In this document: positions 29,777 to 40,076 of the stretch, piece by piece
Layout of the letters: each line of letters opens with the position of its first letter
How positions within the stretch are numbered: the first letter of the stretch is position 1
NCBI GenBank assembly: GCA_977006965.1
Contig: OZ345353.1
Span: 558,001 to 622,000, forward strand
Reading direction: 5' to 3'
DNA from: Phymatolithon calcareum
Lineage: Eukaryota; Rhodophyta; Florideophyceae; Hapalidiales
DNA length: 64,000 bases
The notes under the pieces: model-generated
Seen by the model: only the letters and a program-made list of their open reading frames with translations
Databases searched by the model: none
Told to the model about the DNA's origin: nothing
Translations under genes and position numbers: made by a program

Positions 29777-31891
29777 CTACCTTTTGGTCCGATTGTACAG
29801 CTCAGCTGCACGAACCGGGTCTGCCGGAACGCCGTCTGTGCCATCTTTTCCCTTTCTTCGTGTTTTGTTTCTCTTTCTCTCTCTCTTTTCTTTCCTCATT
29901 TCAGTCTCTCTTTGTTTTGTCTCTCCCGCATTTTTTCTCTCCTCCGGTCTTCTCTGACCACTGTGACGTCGGGTTCTAGTGAGCCTGGCGCTACAGCCAC
30001 CTTTTTCAACCGCCCGATTGTACAGCTCAGATGCACGAACCGGGTCTGCCGGAACGCCGTCTGTGCCATCTTTTAGTAACAATGCGAGGTTGTACATTGC
30101 GCCCACATGGCCACCTTTTTCAACCGCCCAAATGTACAGCTCAGATGCACGAACCGGGTCTGCCGGAACGCCGTCTGTGCCATCTTCTAGTAACAATGCG
30201 AGGTTGAACATTGCGCTCACATGACCACCTTTTTCAACCGCCCGATTGTACAGCTCAGATGCACGAACCGGGTCTGCCGGAACGCCGTCTGTGCCATCTT
30301 TTAGTAACAATGCGAGGTTGTACATTGCGCTCACATGACCACCTTTTTCAACCGCCCGATTGTACAGCTCAGATGCACGAACCGGGTCTGCCGGAACGCC
30401 GTCTCTGCCATCTTCTAGTAACAATGCGAAGTTGTACATTGCATCCACATGGCCACCTTTTTCAACCGCCCGATTGTACAGCTCAGATGCACGAACCGGG
30501 TCTGCCGGAACGCCGTCTGTGCCATCTTTTAGTAACAATGCGAGGTTGTACATTGCGCTCACATGGCCACCTTTTTCAACCGCCCGATTGTACAGCTCAG
30601 ATGCATGAACCGGGTCTGCCGGAACGCCGTCTGTGCCATCTTTTAGTAACAATGCGAGGTTGTACATTGCATCCACATGGCCACCTTTTTCAACCGCCCG
30701 ATTGTACAGCTCAGCTGCACGAACCGGGTCTGCCGGAACGCCGTCTGTGCCATCTTTTAGTAACAATGCGAGGTTGTACATTGCGCTCACATGGCCACCT
30801 TTTTCAACCGCCCGATTGTACAGCTCAGATGCACGAACCGGGTCTGCCGGAACGCCGTCTGTGCCATCTGTTAGTAACAATGCGAGGTTGTACATTGCGC
30901 TCACATCTCCATCTTTTTCAATCGCCTGGTTGTACCGTGCAACTTCGCGAACCGGGTCCGCTAGTACTCCGTCTCCGTCATTTTCTGCTTTTCTGCCTTG
31001 CTCAATGGCTTTAAATGGGAAATCCAGATTGTGTGCCACGCTCTCTTCTCTCTTTTTCTCCTCGATATTCTGCACTTCTTTTCGTCTCTGTGCATTCTTC
31101 GACTCGTGCTCACGCAGAGCCTGCTCCAGTGCCCTGATTCGCTCTTCAGCATCAAGCTTTTGTAGCTCATAGTCTGCCATCATTTCCCTAAATTCTTCTC
31201 CCTTGGCGTTCTCGATTTCACTGACGTGACGCTCCGCAGCCTCCAGAAGCTTCTCCAAGTTCTGCGTTTCAACGCTGGAAACCATGGTGTACAACGGCTT
31301 CGTCACGGGAAGACCATGTAGCAGGAGGTTCAATGCCGCCGTCGTGTGACATTTATCTTTTGCCCCTCGAAGAGAATTCTCCATCGGTACGTAGCACCAG
31401 TAGCTTGTCTTCCGATCTCCCGTCAATACTTTCTGCAGTCTGCATTCCGTTTCCGGGTCTTCTCGTAACATGGCTTCAACACCCTCATCCATCTTGTTGA
31501 TTATCACCCCGAACCGGTCGTTGGTGTCCACGGTAATAGCATTCAGTACGAGCTTTATGGTGAGGGTGTCTGCTCGTCTCACTCGGCCATCATCCAAAGT
31601 AACAACGAACGCAATCTTCAGTGCAACATTTTGGGAGAGTAACTTGTCCAGCTCTTTCCCCGCTTGCTTACTTCTCGCGACATCGAAAAGACCGGGGGTG
31701 TCGTACAGCGTCAAGTTCCCCACCGGAAATGCTTGGAGAACTTTTGTCAAACCTTCAACTAAGCTGAGCCCGCTTCTAAACTGAGGACTTCCCGCGAGTC
31801 CGTTAAGGAGAGTGCTTTTTCCGGCGCCCGGGTTTCCGACCAATGCAATTGCTGGTCGGTGGGGAAAGGACGACGAGGCGGCGTCGCTCAT
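29777..31891 (-). CDS. P-loop GTPase with coiled coil and Sel1-like repeats
   Basis: 704 residues from ATG 31891 (MSDAASSSFPHRPAIALVG); the open frame begins earlier at a GTG. The N-terminal GTPase has G1 GNPGAGKS (19-26), G3 DTPG (64-67) and G4 NKMD (132-135), in the style of AIG1/GIMAP or dynamin-like small GTPases. A charged helical region (YELQKLDAEERIRALEQALR) follows, likely a coiled coil. Then come eight to nine nearly identical 38-residue units of the form DGTDGVPADPVRASELYNRA, VEKGGHVSAMYNLALLLK, which match Sel1-like (TPR-related) repeats. The last unit is interrupted by about 150 bp of purine-rich sequence encoding RKEKRERKRNKTRRKGK, after which half a unit leads to the stop. The domain order suggests a signalling or immune-type scaffold; function unknown. 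Confidence 0.8.
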   Translation of the reverse strand: MSDAASSSFPHRPAIALVGNPGAGKSTLLNGLAGSPQFRSGLSLVEGLTKVLQAFPVGNLTLYDTPGLFDVARSKQAGKELDKLLSQNVALKIAFVVTLDDGRVRRADTLTIKLVLNAITVDTNDRFGVIINKMDEGVEAMLREDPETECRLQKVLTGDRKTSYWCYVPMENSLRGAKDKCHTTAALNLLLHGLPVTKPLYTMVSSVETQNLEKLLEAAERHVSEIENAKGEEFREMMADYELQKLDAEERIRALEQALREHESKNAQRRKEVQNIEEKKREESVAHNLDFPFKAIEQGRKAENDGDGVLADPVREVARYNQAIEKDGDVSAMYNLALLLTDGTDGVPADPVRASELYNRAVEKGGHVSAMYNLALLLKDGTDGVPADPVRAAELYNRAVEKGGHVDAMYNLALLLKDGTDGVPADPVHASELYNRAVEKGGHVSAMYNLALLLKDGTDGVPADPVRASELYNRAVEKGGHVDAMYNFALLLEDGRDGVPADPVRASELYNRAVEKGGHVSAMYNLALLLKDGTDGVPADPVRASELYNRAVEKGGHVSAMFNLALLLEDGTDGVPADPVRASELYIWAVEKGGHVGAMYNLALLLKDGTDGVPADPVRASELYNRAVEKGGCSARLTRTRRHSGQRRPEERKNAGETKQRETEMRKEKRERKRNKTRRKGKDGTDGVPADPVRAAELYNRTKR
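29995..30980 (-). repeat. 114-bp coding tandem repeat (Sel1 units)
   Basis: About 8.5 tandem copies of a 114-bp unit, marked by GCCATCTTTTAGTAACAATG spaced every 114 bp on the plus strand. Units differ at only a few positions, so the array has been homogenised recently by unequal exchange or gene conversion. The first unit, nearest the coiled coil (about 30900-30980), is the most diverged. Confidence 0.9.
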
Positions 31892-33219
31892 CGCGATTAG
31901 GTCGTCGATAGTTGGTAATCCACTGTTCGCGTTCACCTCTCACGCCCGTTTCACACGACATAAATGACGTACTACACCGGTACTAAGAATTAGTACTGTG
32001 TAGCACTCCTATACAGCTGTAGACGTGAGTACTTGTCATAAGATATTTTCTACGCTACAAGGGTAATGTTACTAAAATGACCTCGTATGATAGTTTGCCG
32101 TATTTACTACAGCTACAGCTGTAGGCGTGAGTATCATACAGTACTTGTTATTATTCGTGCGCTGCCATACCGTATGATAGCAGGAAAGTGCACCTCAGAA
32201 AAATCCATTGCACATGCATAACAGTGTACTGTTCCACAGTGCAATAGGGAACGGCGTCGCGGTCGGGTTTTTGATGACGGCGCAGAATGAACTTGGAGAG
32301 GAAGGAAGACCTCATGAGAACTCTATTTGACGATGGTGGAGAAGACCTTGTTGATGCTGTTCATTGCCTGGAGCGCTGTCCGGAAGACGGTTGCTGCCAT
32401 CGTTTTTTCTGCAGCCATAGATTTCGAATCTGATTCCCTTTCGAAAGCGAATCAGATTCGAAATCGGTCGGTCACCAGGTGGTCAACGTGTTCTAAAAAG
32501 CGTCCGATGTGGGCTGGCCCTGGATTGAGGCATGCAGTACTGCACTGGAATTTATTGGTTGATAATTGGACAGAAAAGAAGAAGAAGACGAGGTCTTCGC
32601 GGACAGTGTCACCGTTCATGAGAAGAAGACGTGCCGCGATGCGATGGCAAACTAAAGCGTCCTCATTCATTAATCTAACACAGTAGTTTGGATAAGCAAT
32701 CTCCAGGGCTAGTAATATCCTTTGATCGTCAAGAATACAACAGCCCTTTGGTGAAACCGCTAGGTCACAATTGTTTAGTCGAGATGCCTCACAAAAACTT
32801 TGTCTGTACACTAAGGGCACTCTCGAAGTGATAAGAGAGAGGGTCTCACTTATCTCCAAGACCTAGAATCCTTGTGTGCGTAGCTGCTCCTCGACTGCGT
32901 CTCGACCTGAACAAATCTTGAAGACACAAAACGCACGCTTTCCGTTATCGTTGGCGGTCACAGTGGGCTCAACACTGCTTTTCGCCCCTTGCTAGGAAGT
33001 AATTGATGTGGCGGGCCACATACATCGCACAGGTCATTGTCATGGAGACACGCGGAGGTGGACGGAGCATAACTTGGGCAGCAACGTCGATTCGAAAGTT
33101 GCCGAGAATTGCAATAGAAGGCTGATTTCTCGTTTTGAACGAAAACGAATAATATCATCAAAAGACCTAGAACTATGAGAACCAGTTTTACAAGACGCTC
33201 AATCTTACACTCTTTCCCA
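31892..33219. other. Spacer with MITE-end motif and hairpin
   Basis: Around 32012-32150 there are two diverged copies of CAGCTGTAG(A/G)CGTGAGTA and a TTACTAAAATGACC..TTTGCCGTATTTACTA segment shared with 5.97 kb. A long inverted repeat lies at 32421-32464. A minus-strand ORF at 32859-32452 (135 codons, MEISETLSLITSRVPLVYRQ) has protein-like composition but no recognised family and no support from neighbours. I leave it as possible only. Confidence 0.4.
32421..32464. repeat. 44-nt near-perfect palindrome
   Basis: Arms ATTTCGAATCTGATTC and its exact reverse complement flank a 12-nt centre that itself contains CTTTCGAAAG. A single mismatched pair separates the two, so nearly the whole 44 nt is self-complementary. 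Confidence 0.9.
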
Positions 33220-34077
33220 CTACACCGCGGACACAACCTGCACCTCATGCTCATGGACAAGGGGGACATTCTCTCCCTCCATTTCTGCAAGGATTGTTCT
33301 AGGCGGTCTTTTACATTCCATCCGAAATGCAAGTGCTCTCCGAATGCTCCTCACGTTAAGCGCCAATCCCGCCAATTGCACAAGAAAGCCGGCAAGATCG
33401 ACAGGCCATAACCGAATTCTGCCAATCAAAAGATATGCGACAACACCGGTGACAAGTGCCGCACCAGTAGGAAACAAATCTGCAACAAACACCATCTCAA
33501 TTTCCTTCTTATACCTTCGTAAAACCGTCTCCCGATCCCCATTCTCTACTTCCCCCTCGTCCACATCCGTGCCCCACAGCAGCCCCAGCACGGGGTTCCA
33601 TGTCCCCAGCTTCATATTCATTCTAACAAACAAGAGTTGCAGAAATAATGCCACAAAGAACGCGCCGCATGCGTACGCGCGCATGAACTGCGGCCCGATC
33701 CCGTGACCGTCCGCGGCATGGACGACGATATCGACTGCTTGGCAGATCGCAGCAAAGAGTGGGATGATTGCGGCGAGGGCTAGTACGGCCGGCAAGGCCT
33801 TTGAGAAAAACTTTGGTCGTGCCATACAATGCAATCCGAAACCGGCACACAATAGAGCGAGAGCGGAGTTCACGCCCAGTGATAGGGCGGCCGCGCGCAA
33901 TGTGAGCGAGTGCGCCACAGAGGCTCCCTCGGAGAGAGGAAGTACGAGCGCGGCGCGACCGACAGCTACCACGACAGCGCTAGCACCCAGAAGCCAGGCG
34001 CGTATGTCCATTTGACTGCGAGGAGTGGACAGACGCGATGACGCTGGCGAGACCGCGATCTCCGCGGGATCTGCCAT
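33220..34077 (-). CDS. Six-TM membrane protein, hypothetical
   Basis: 285 residues from an ATG at 34077 (MADPAEIAVSPASS). Six hydrophobic segments at about 27-48, 60-82, 94-117, 133-151, 197-218 and 225-243, with a charged loop (DVDEGEVENGDRETVLRRYK) between the fourth and fifth. The last pair (VADLFPTGAALVTGVVAYLL..WPVDLAGFLVQ) faintly resembles TM5-TM6 of cation diffusion facilitators, but the usual metal-binding HxxxD is not present. I therefore do not assign a function. Long, intact and single-exon, so likely a real gene. Confidence 0.65.
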   Translation of the reverse strand: MADPAEIAVSPASSRLSTPRSQMDIRAWLLGASAVVVAVGRAALVLPLSEGASVAHSLTLRAAALSLGVNSALALLCAGFGLHCMARPKFFSKALPAVLALAAIIPLFAAICQAVDIVVHAADGHGIGPQFMRAYACGAFFVALFLQLLFVRMNMKLGTWNPVLGLLWGTDVDEGEVENGDRETVLRRYKKEIEMVFVADLFPTGAALVTGVVAYLLIGRIRLWPVDLAGFLVQLAGLALNVRSIRRALAFRMECKRPPRTILAEMEGENVPLVHEHEVQVVSAV

Positions 34078-35391
34078 GTCCCCCTCCTAGATGGTGGAAG
34101 GGTGTGCCCCGTGGTGACGAATGATTAGTTGGGAGCGAGTTCGTGTGCGGGAGAAAGTTTAGTAAATGCGAGGCACAAGTTTGCAACTGGGTCTTGACAA
34201 GGATTTTCCTGCGAGTTGCGTGAACGACTAGCGCGGTTGTACATTCGCTGCAGCGCGAGCTATATGCAGCTCATTTGGTTGCGCCAGATATATTCATCAT
34301 GAGGTTGAGATGACGAGGACGAGAAGGCGCGTGGGAAGAGAGAAGTTTTGTCGACGATTGTCCCAAGGAAACATATAATGCCGGTACATGTGGATATGAG
34401 TATTTCTCTCTGCCTTCCACATGAGCATCACAGATCAGCGTCATGCAACTCGCTCGGGAAGGGAAATAACGCAGTACGTCCTATACCGGCCATACCGGAC
34501 GCATAGGCCCTGTAAATGATATGCACCGAGCGCGTGGTACAGCGAATCGTTTCTGAGGTCCATCAGTGGGACGCGCGATGCATCAGCTGAACGGATGCCG
34601 CACCGGGCCGTGGCAGAAGCTGCCAGGTCAGTGTGTGGGAGGGGCGGTGCTACCTGGCCGAATGCAGGCTACATCTTGTCCCGAACAAGACACGGCTCGT
34701 GAGGCACACGTGGCATTGGCCTGGAGCGCCTCGTCATTTCTCTTTGTTTGGTTGCTTTTCTCATCTACACCTCAATGCGCTTTTGGGTCGACAGTGGAAG
34801 CCCATTGAGGTGCTCCTCTCGTGGTCCCGTCCGCGCCTCAATATGCAAATTGCGTATCGGTTATTCCGAGCCCCAAAAATCAGGCTCTCGAGCGAGGATT
34901 AAAGTGGGGCTTCATGCCGCCGCATATGAGCCGAGACTGCAACTACTATCGGCGGTTCGCACGATGTTTACTCAGTCAACAGTGACGCTATATTAGTCAT
35001 GGTTCATGTAATGTGTTGTGCGGAAGCGTAAAACTGCACTCCCGATTTTCATAATGTTGCTGACGCGCGACACTTTCCAGATTGGAGTGGAGACATGAGC
35101 TAATGCATGAATCCAATCTGTATCCTTCTGTCCATCATTCTGTCCACCATTCTGTCCCATCCAGTCTCGACTATGATGAAGGCACACACAGCACGAGCGC
35201 GGGAGCCAATGTACAAAAGCACGGGGGTATTTATTGATCACCGTAAAAAGATCTCGTCCACAAGGCATACAAGATCGTCGCATAGCGCGTTTGGTCTGAA
35301 GCGTGTGATTGTCACGTGCGCCGCACGCAGCTCGAAGCGGACAGTGCGCGGTGCAAATGTGGAATTAAAAAAAGATTTTTAACCGGTGAAT
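34078..35391. other. Gene-poor spacer, 1.3 kb
   Basis: No supported gene. The region upstream of 34077 should hold the membrane protein promoter. The remainder has short ORFs with no protein character. Confidence 0.4.
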
Positions 35392-36183
35392 CTAGCGCGT
35401 CGCGCCATGCGCAAGTGGTGTGCGTGAACCAGAGTTGGCATGTGCCGCCTCAAGCACACGACGAAACTCCTCCACCTCCCTGTCCACCGGGTCCGTGAAC
35501 TCCCTTTCGCGCGATTCAATTGCAGATTGTCCGCTCGCAAACAAAACATATTTCTCCGCTTCTTCCACATCCTCACACCGTCCATCTTCCCCCTCATCAT
35601 CGTCTTCGTCATGGGACGCATGTGACTCACCCGAAGCCTGCGAGCCGTGGGAACCGCCACAACCGCCATCGCCGCTAGTCGAATCACCTCGTTCCGCTCG
35701 CGCGACAACAGCCCCATCGCGCGAAATGCGACCCTTCCGACTCTCCCCGTCGACACCATCAGGACATGCAAGCGCGCGACGTCGCATCGCCGCCGCGCGC
35801 TTACGACGCGCACGTCTTCCACCACGCGCACCTTGTGTGACCGCTCGTTCTCCGATATAATCCAGTAATTCCGTGATCGACCTTTCGTCACGTTGCGGCG
35901 CATCGTCACCACTTAACTGCTGTTCTGGTGAACCAGCTGTACCTTCGGGCACGCGACGCGCGGCAAGACGTCGTTCAAGCTTCTTCCGCATCTGACAACG
36001 ACGACAAAGAGCGCAAAAACTATCATCGCCATGACTAGTCGTTGTTCGAAAGCTTTCTTCTACGCCAGACGCGAGGTTTGGTGGTGGCGCTGTAATAGGC
36101 GCGGTAAGACTTGGCGTGGGAGCAGCAGGCACCGAGACCGTTCCAGGAACCGTTTTTGGCGACGCAGCCGCAGAACCTCGCAT
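35392..36183 (-). CDS. Low-complexity protein with CxxC cluster, hypothetical
   Basis: 263 residues from ATG 36183 (MRGSAAASPKTVPGTVSVPA). The N-terminus is Pro/Ala/Thr-rich. Next comes a small Cys cluster (FCALCRRCQMRKKLERRLAA), then SITELLDYIGE, a very basic stretch (GARGGRRARRKRAAAMRRR), an acidic stretch (DEDDDEGEDGRCEDVEEAE) and a C-terminal DREVEEFRRVLEAAH. The last piece weakly recalls the conserved C-terminal helix of FAM193 proteins; I would not name it on that. Probably nuclear from composition. Function unknown. Confidence 0.55.
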   Translation of the reverse strand: MRGSAAASPKTVPGTVSVPAAPTPSLTAPITAPPPNLASGVEESFRTTTSHGDDSFCALCRRCQMRKKLERRLAARRVPEGTAGSPEQQLSGDDAPQRDERSITELLDYIGERAVTQGARGGRRARRKRAAAMRRRALACPDGVDGESRKGRISRDGAVVARAERGDSTSGDGGCGGSHGSQASGESHASHDEDDDEGEDGRCEDVEEAEKYVLFASGQSAIESREREFTDPVDREVEEFRRVLEAAHANSGSRTPLAHGATR

Positions 36184-37689
36184 TCTTATCCTTTAGGGTC
36201 TTTTCCCGTCTCGTAGCTTGATGTTGAGGATACTGATAGCGCGGGAGGAGAGCGCGAAGAGGACGAACGTAGACAGAGGTGGGCGTTGAAGTTGGCGGGC
36301 GTCGGCTACAGTCTTTCACTTCAGCGATCCCTCGAGTATATCCCCAAATTAATGGCGCGTAGCATCGGTGGCTGACAGTGCGTGGACACGTGGACACCGG
36401 CTCAATGAAGGCCCATGAGAGGAATTTCTATTTTGATGTCGTAGCTGTATGTATGTCTTGGAAAATTCCTTTCCCTTCTCATGCAAATGAGCTATTGCAA
36501 TTTGCATTGCTAATTTCTCTTCTCATTCTGGCGTCGAGTATGAAAGTCTCCTATCCAGTGTCTCTTTCGCTCTAGAATACACGCGGTTTCTTGGGGTTAG
36601 TAAGCGACCGGCTGTAAGGCTCGCATTCGTTGTTTCATCGCAGACGAGTACTCTTTTTCCACTGGTCTAGAGTTTTTTGTACCGCTATGGCTATTCAGCT
36701 TTTTGACTGTCATCGCTTCCATTGACACGATTCTTGTATCCCCTTTTTGCTTCTCAATTCCACTGCTTCCGTTCTGACTCTTGTTGTTTCCACCTTCACG
36801 ACCTTTCCTTCAGTCTGCCATCTAGAAGGCCACTGCCTGCTTAATGGCCTGGTGGCTGAACCGTCGGAATTCCTAAGGATAACAATGCTGCGCGAAATCC
36901 AGGTTTCTTTGCAAGCGATCGAAAAGAACAATGGGGCGGAGGGACTCCAGAATGTAATGTACAGAGATTTCTTGATTGTGTTCTGCCTCCCATGAAACAC
37001 CATTTTATCAAAGGAACATGTGGGAACGGGTAATAAAGAATGCACATCTGTGAAGTAGCACAGCGGTCGTAAGCTCTATGTTCTTGGATGGACGAGAAAT
37101 AACCTTAGTACAACAAGAGAAGACCCTGGTAGCACAATATTGATACCAGATTTGATTGGGCAAGTGAGAAATTCTGTATGTTTCGTCTTATTTCTTTTTA
37201 TTGCTAGTAATCAATGGGAGGACACAGACTCGCTCGGCGCCGACCTAGTGGGGTTATGGATGGCTGAACGACATTCGGCAATTGAGATACTAATCCTATT
37301 GCTACTTCCGGGAGTCACACTTTTGAGTGACAAGAGTAAACGTAGACAGACGTTTGAACATTGTGTGCTCGATGGAGATGAATGTCATGTTGGCATATAA
37401 TGGAACCTTCCGATGGGTATAACGATGATATGGGCCATCAATGCTTCTACATTTGCTTGTCTGGAAAGCCATCCCCCCTTGACCGAAAATAGCATGTCTT
37501 CGTGGACATTATGGGCATGGAAACCGTCAATATGAGCCCCACTTATCTCTTTCACATAATGCAGATCGATCGCAAGTTTCTAAAACTATAACTGGCATTT
37601 TCGATATTTCTTCAACTATCAGTGATTTCGATGGGGAAGACCCTCTTGCCCCGGATTCTGAAGAAAATTTCAGAGGAAATGCAGACGCC
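36184..37689. other. Gene-poor spacer, 1.5 kb
   Basis: No supported gene. A plus ORF at 37140-37400 (LGADLVGLWMAERHSAIEIL) has some protein character but no partner and no recognised family. Confidence 0.35.
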
Positions 37690-38640
37690 TCATCGAATTG
37701 AATACCTGTAGGGGTTGGTATGTATGCGCGTAATGGTCACTGGCAGAGTACCCAGCAACCAAGTACCGATGCTCACTTGCAGAATGTCAAAATTGACCGA
37801 GCCCAGGGTGAAGGCCTTTACGAAACTGGCAGCTTCAAATGTCAGCAGTACGTTCCAGGCATTGGACAGTGACGTCATGGAGTAGAAACACACTTCCACA
37901 GCGCCTATCTCGTCATCAAAAGAGAGAATACAGATGATGCCAGTTCGGTCATTGCGCACGCAACGCAGAAAACAGATTTTGCGAGAGAAGAGAACGAATC
38001 GAATGTCCCCGTCAGATTGGTTCTCCAAGGAAGTGACAGGGCTGATGTCGTCCTTTTTGAACTCGGGGACAACGACATTGGTACAGCACACATCAAATGA
38101 TTTTGCCGCCTGTTGACAAATGAGCTGCAACCGTTCCGTAAACGCGAATGAGGATTAGGAGAGCTGCGCCGGGGATTACAGAATTCTCGCGTCATCGCTA
38201 ATGTCCCGCCCAAAGAGGTAATCTTTCACCCAGCTACCGTGAAGGCCGCACATTGCTTTGTCCAGCTTATCTCGCTAGCTGTTCCACCACATGTACGGAG
38301 GCAATAAGTTCGAAGGAATGTCGGGCAGAGAAACGGTATTTAAATTCTGGGCTTCCATCGAAAACAGGGACAAAAAGCTTCTTTCCAAATTTCGTCTAGG
38401 TCGAAATGCAAAATGCAACCACCACGATGTCTTTCAGTTTCACATGCGCTTCTCTGTACAGTAGGGGATCCTCTTCCTGGCTGGAAGGAAGCACGAGGTC
38501 GACTACTTCTCCATGTGCGCAAGGCGGGGCATTTAGACCTTCAGTGCAAAGTCTTCGATGCGAAACAGCCGGCGCCGCGTTTTCGGCAGTTGGTTCGGCT
38601 CGTGCACGCCTACTGTGGTGAATATTTGAATTACAGATCA
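37690..38640 (-). pseudogene. Decayed protein-coding remnant
   Basis: The frame 38155-37690 is open without an ATG and looks like real protein (RLQLICQQAAKSFDVCCTNV, GIICILSFDDEIGAVEVCFY). Upstream, 38640-38340 holds further protein-like pieces in two other frames (VVDLVLPSSQEEDPLLYREA, HFDLDEIWKEAFCPCFRW). The set reads like one dead minus-strand gene broken by indels. Family not recognised. Confidence 0.35.
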
Positions 38641-38865
38641 TGAGATATTATACTTTGATTTCTCCAGCGGTACTGTAAGCACCACCACAAAACTTTTTGC
38701 CGAAAGTTCGTCCTTTCTAGGTGCACCTAGGTGCCCGGTGCCCCTTCACGAAGTAATAAGTTGGCAACCTACCATACCGGAGGCTTGACTGTTTTTAGCT
38801 GCGAGCATCATACTTGCTACTGGGGTATCTCAATTGGGCAATCTCTACTTGTTCGGCTAATGTCA

Positions 38866-39115
38866 GACTACTGCGGAACGCAGAAAACAAGTAGTTTTCC
38901 CGACATTCGAAGACGCCCAGATGGACAAAAAGGAAAGAGGGCGTATCTCCGAAAGTATTCAAGCACTTGCAAATGTCTTGATACACTTTGATAAAGAACT
39001 CGCCGAGGAATACGGCGATTTGATTTTTTACTTATGGTCTTTGTCGGCAAGTAGCCGTCCAAACTCCAAACTTGGTTTTCAAGACAAAAGGTGGTCATTT
39101 TCAGCATTTTTGTAG
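38866..39115 (+). CDS. Possible small exon or ORF
   Basis: Open frame after CTAATGTCAG, which could be a branch site plus splice acceptor. It encodes ERRKQVVFPTFEDAQMDKKE, then RISESIQALANVLIHFDKEL and EEYGDLIFYLWSL. The first ATG is 38921, giving a 64-residue protein if translated alone. Composition is convincing for a helical protein, but I cannot identify a family or a first exon. Confidence 0.3.
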
Positions 39116-39439
39116 CCCATGAAAGTGTGTACAATACCAATATCACCACTTCAGTCTTATTCTGGTTGCGGAACTTGCTGACCCCCCCCCCCCAATTTTG
39201 TCGTACGAAGAAGAAAGAAGATTTTCATTTAAAAGTTACCAACGCAATCTGCTGACGCTTGTGGCAAACTTTTAGAGTGCCAAGAAAATATGGTGTTCCG
39301 CAGTTCGGTGGTCTACAAAAACCCACCTCTGGTCCCCTGAGGAGCATCGAGGGAGCAAAATAGTCCACGTGCCTGTGGCAGTGGGGAATTTTGTCGTACG
39401 AGCGGACGTCCATACTGTACCTCGAACTGATGATATCAT

Positions 39440-40076
39440 AATATTTCGGAATCGCTCACCCTGTCCAACCAACGGAACACACCGCCACCAGCAACTGAAA
39501 GTATGATATGATACTGTACACCCCTGAACTACCCGCGCAAGCGAGATCCGGGACATGATGTCCCCGAGTCGTGACATAGTCATAATAATTTGAGCGATGT
39601 ATCCAAAGCGTTAGTTCCCTCTTTCCCCCGGGCCAGGGGCCGCCATGTACTTTTTACTTCCTCTAGAAGGTATGACACTTGACTGGTCCTAAGTATCAGT
39701 CACCGGGGTCCGGAGGCCAGGCCTCTGGACGTTTGGTCCTACTACGAAACCAAAACCATGCACTGTATTGTACAACTGTAGGGTGATCTGGAGAAAATAG
39801 TATTCGTCTGATGAGCATCGGAAGTACATTCGGCTCCAACATGCACTGAGATGGGAAGTGCAGAGGGAACAAAAACGCGAAATGTAAGGGACAGCTTCTA
39901 CAATGCCCCAACTGTCAACAGCGTTTCTATCTCAGCGCAGGTTAAGCACCCAAATTTTGTCCGACTGCCGCTACTGTGCGGCTGGCGCTTCAACCAAAAC
40001 CGCAATGTCGCTTCATCGATCGCAAATTTCTGAACCTTTGCCATCCAATTTCGTCCATTTTCCGATCCTCTACACA
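39440..40076 (+). repeat. Upstream region shared with the 59.7-60.1 kb copy
   Basis: The 300 bp before the ATG at 40077 match the 300 bp before the ATG at 60094 almost throughout (for example AGTTAAGCA, CTTCAACCAAAACCGC, CCTCTACACAATGCC). A further match (CACCAGCAACTGAAA) at about 39485-39500 is displaced by about 270 bp, so this copy carries an insertion between roughly 39505 and 39770. The duplication therefore included the promoter. Confidence 0.8.

Noticed and set aside
29842-29990. An intron in the last Sel1 unit
   Set aside because: The coding strand is purine-rich with no pyrimidine tract, and the frame stays open through it.
29995-30980. Regularly spaced direct repeats suggesting a CRISPR array
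   Set aside because: The 114-bp period has no variable spacers and encodes a 38-residue protein repeat within a eukaryotic gene.
30211-31172. Long plus-strand ORFs opposite the Sel1 repeats
   Set aside because: They are the antisense shadow of the 114-bp array and repeat in step with it. The minus strand has the GTPase motifs and Sel1 pattern.
33220-34077. Naming the six-TM protein a cation diffusion facilitator
   Set aside because: Only the last two helices resemble the family and the metal-binding HxxxD is missing.
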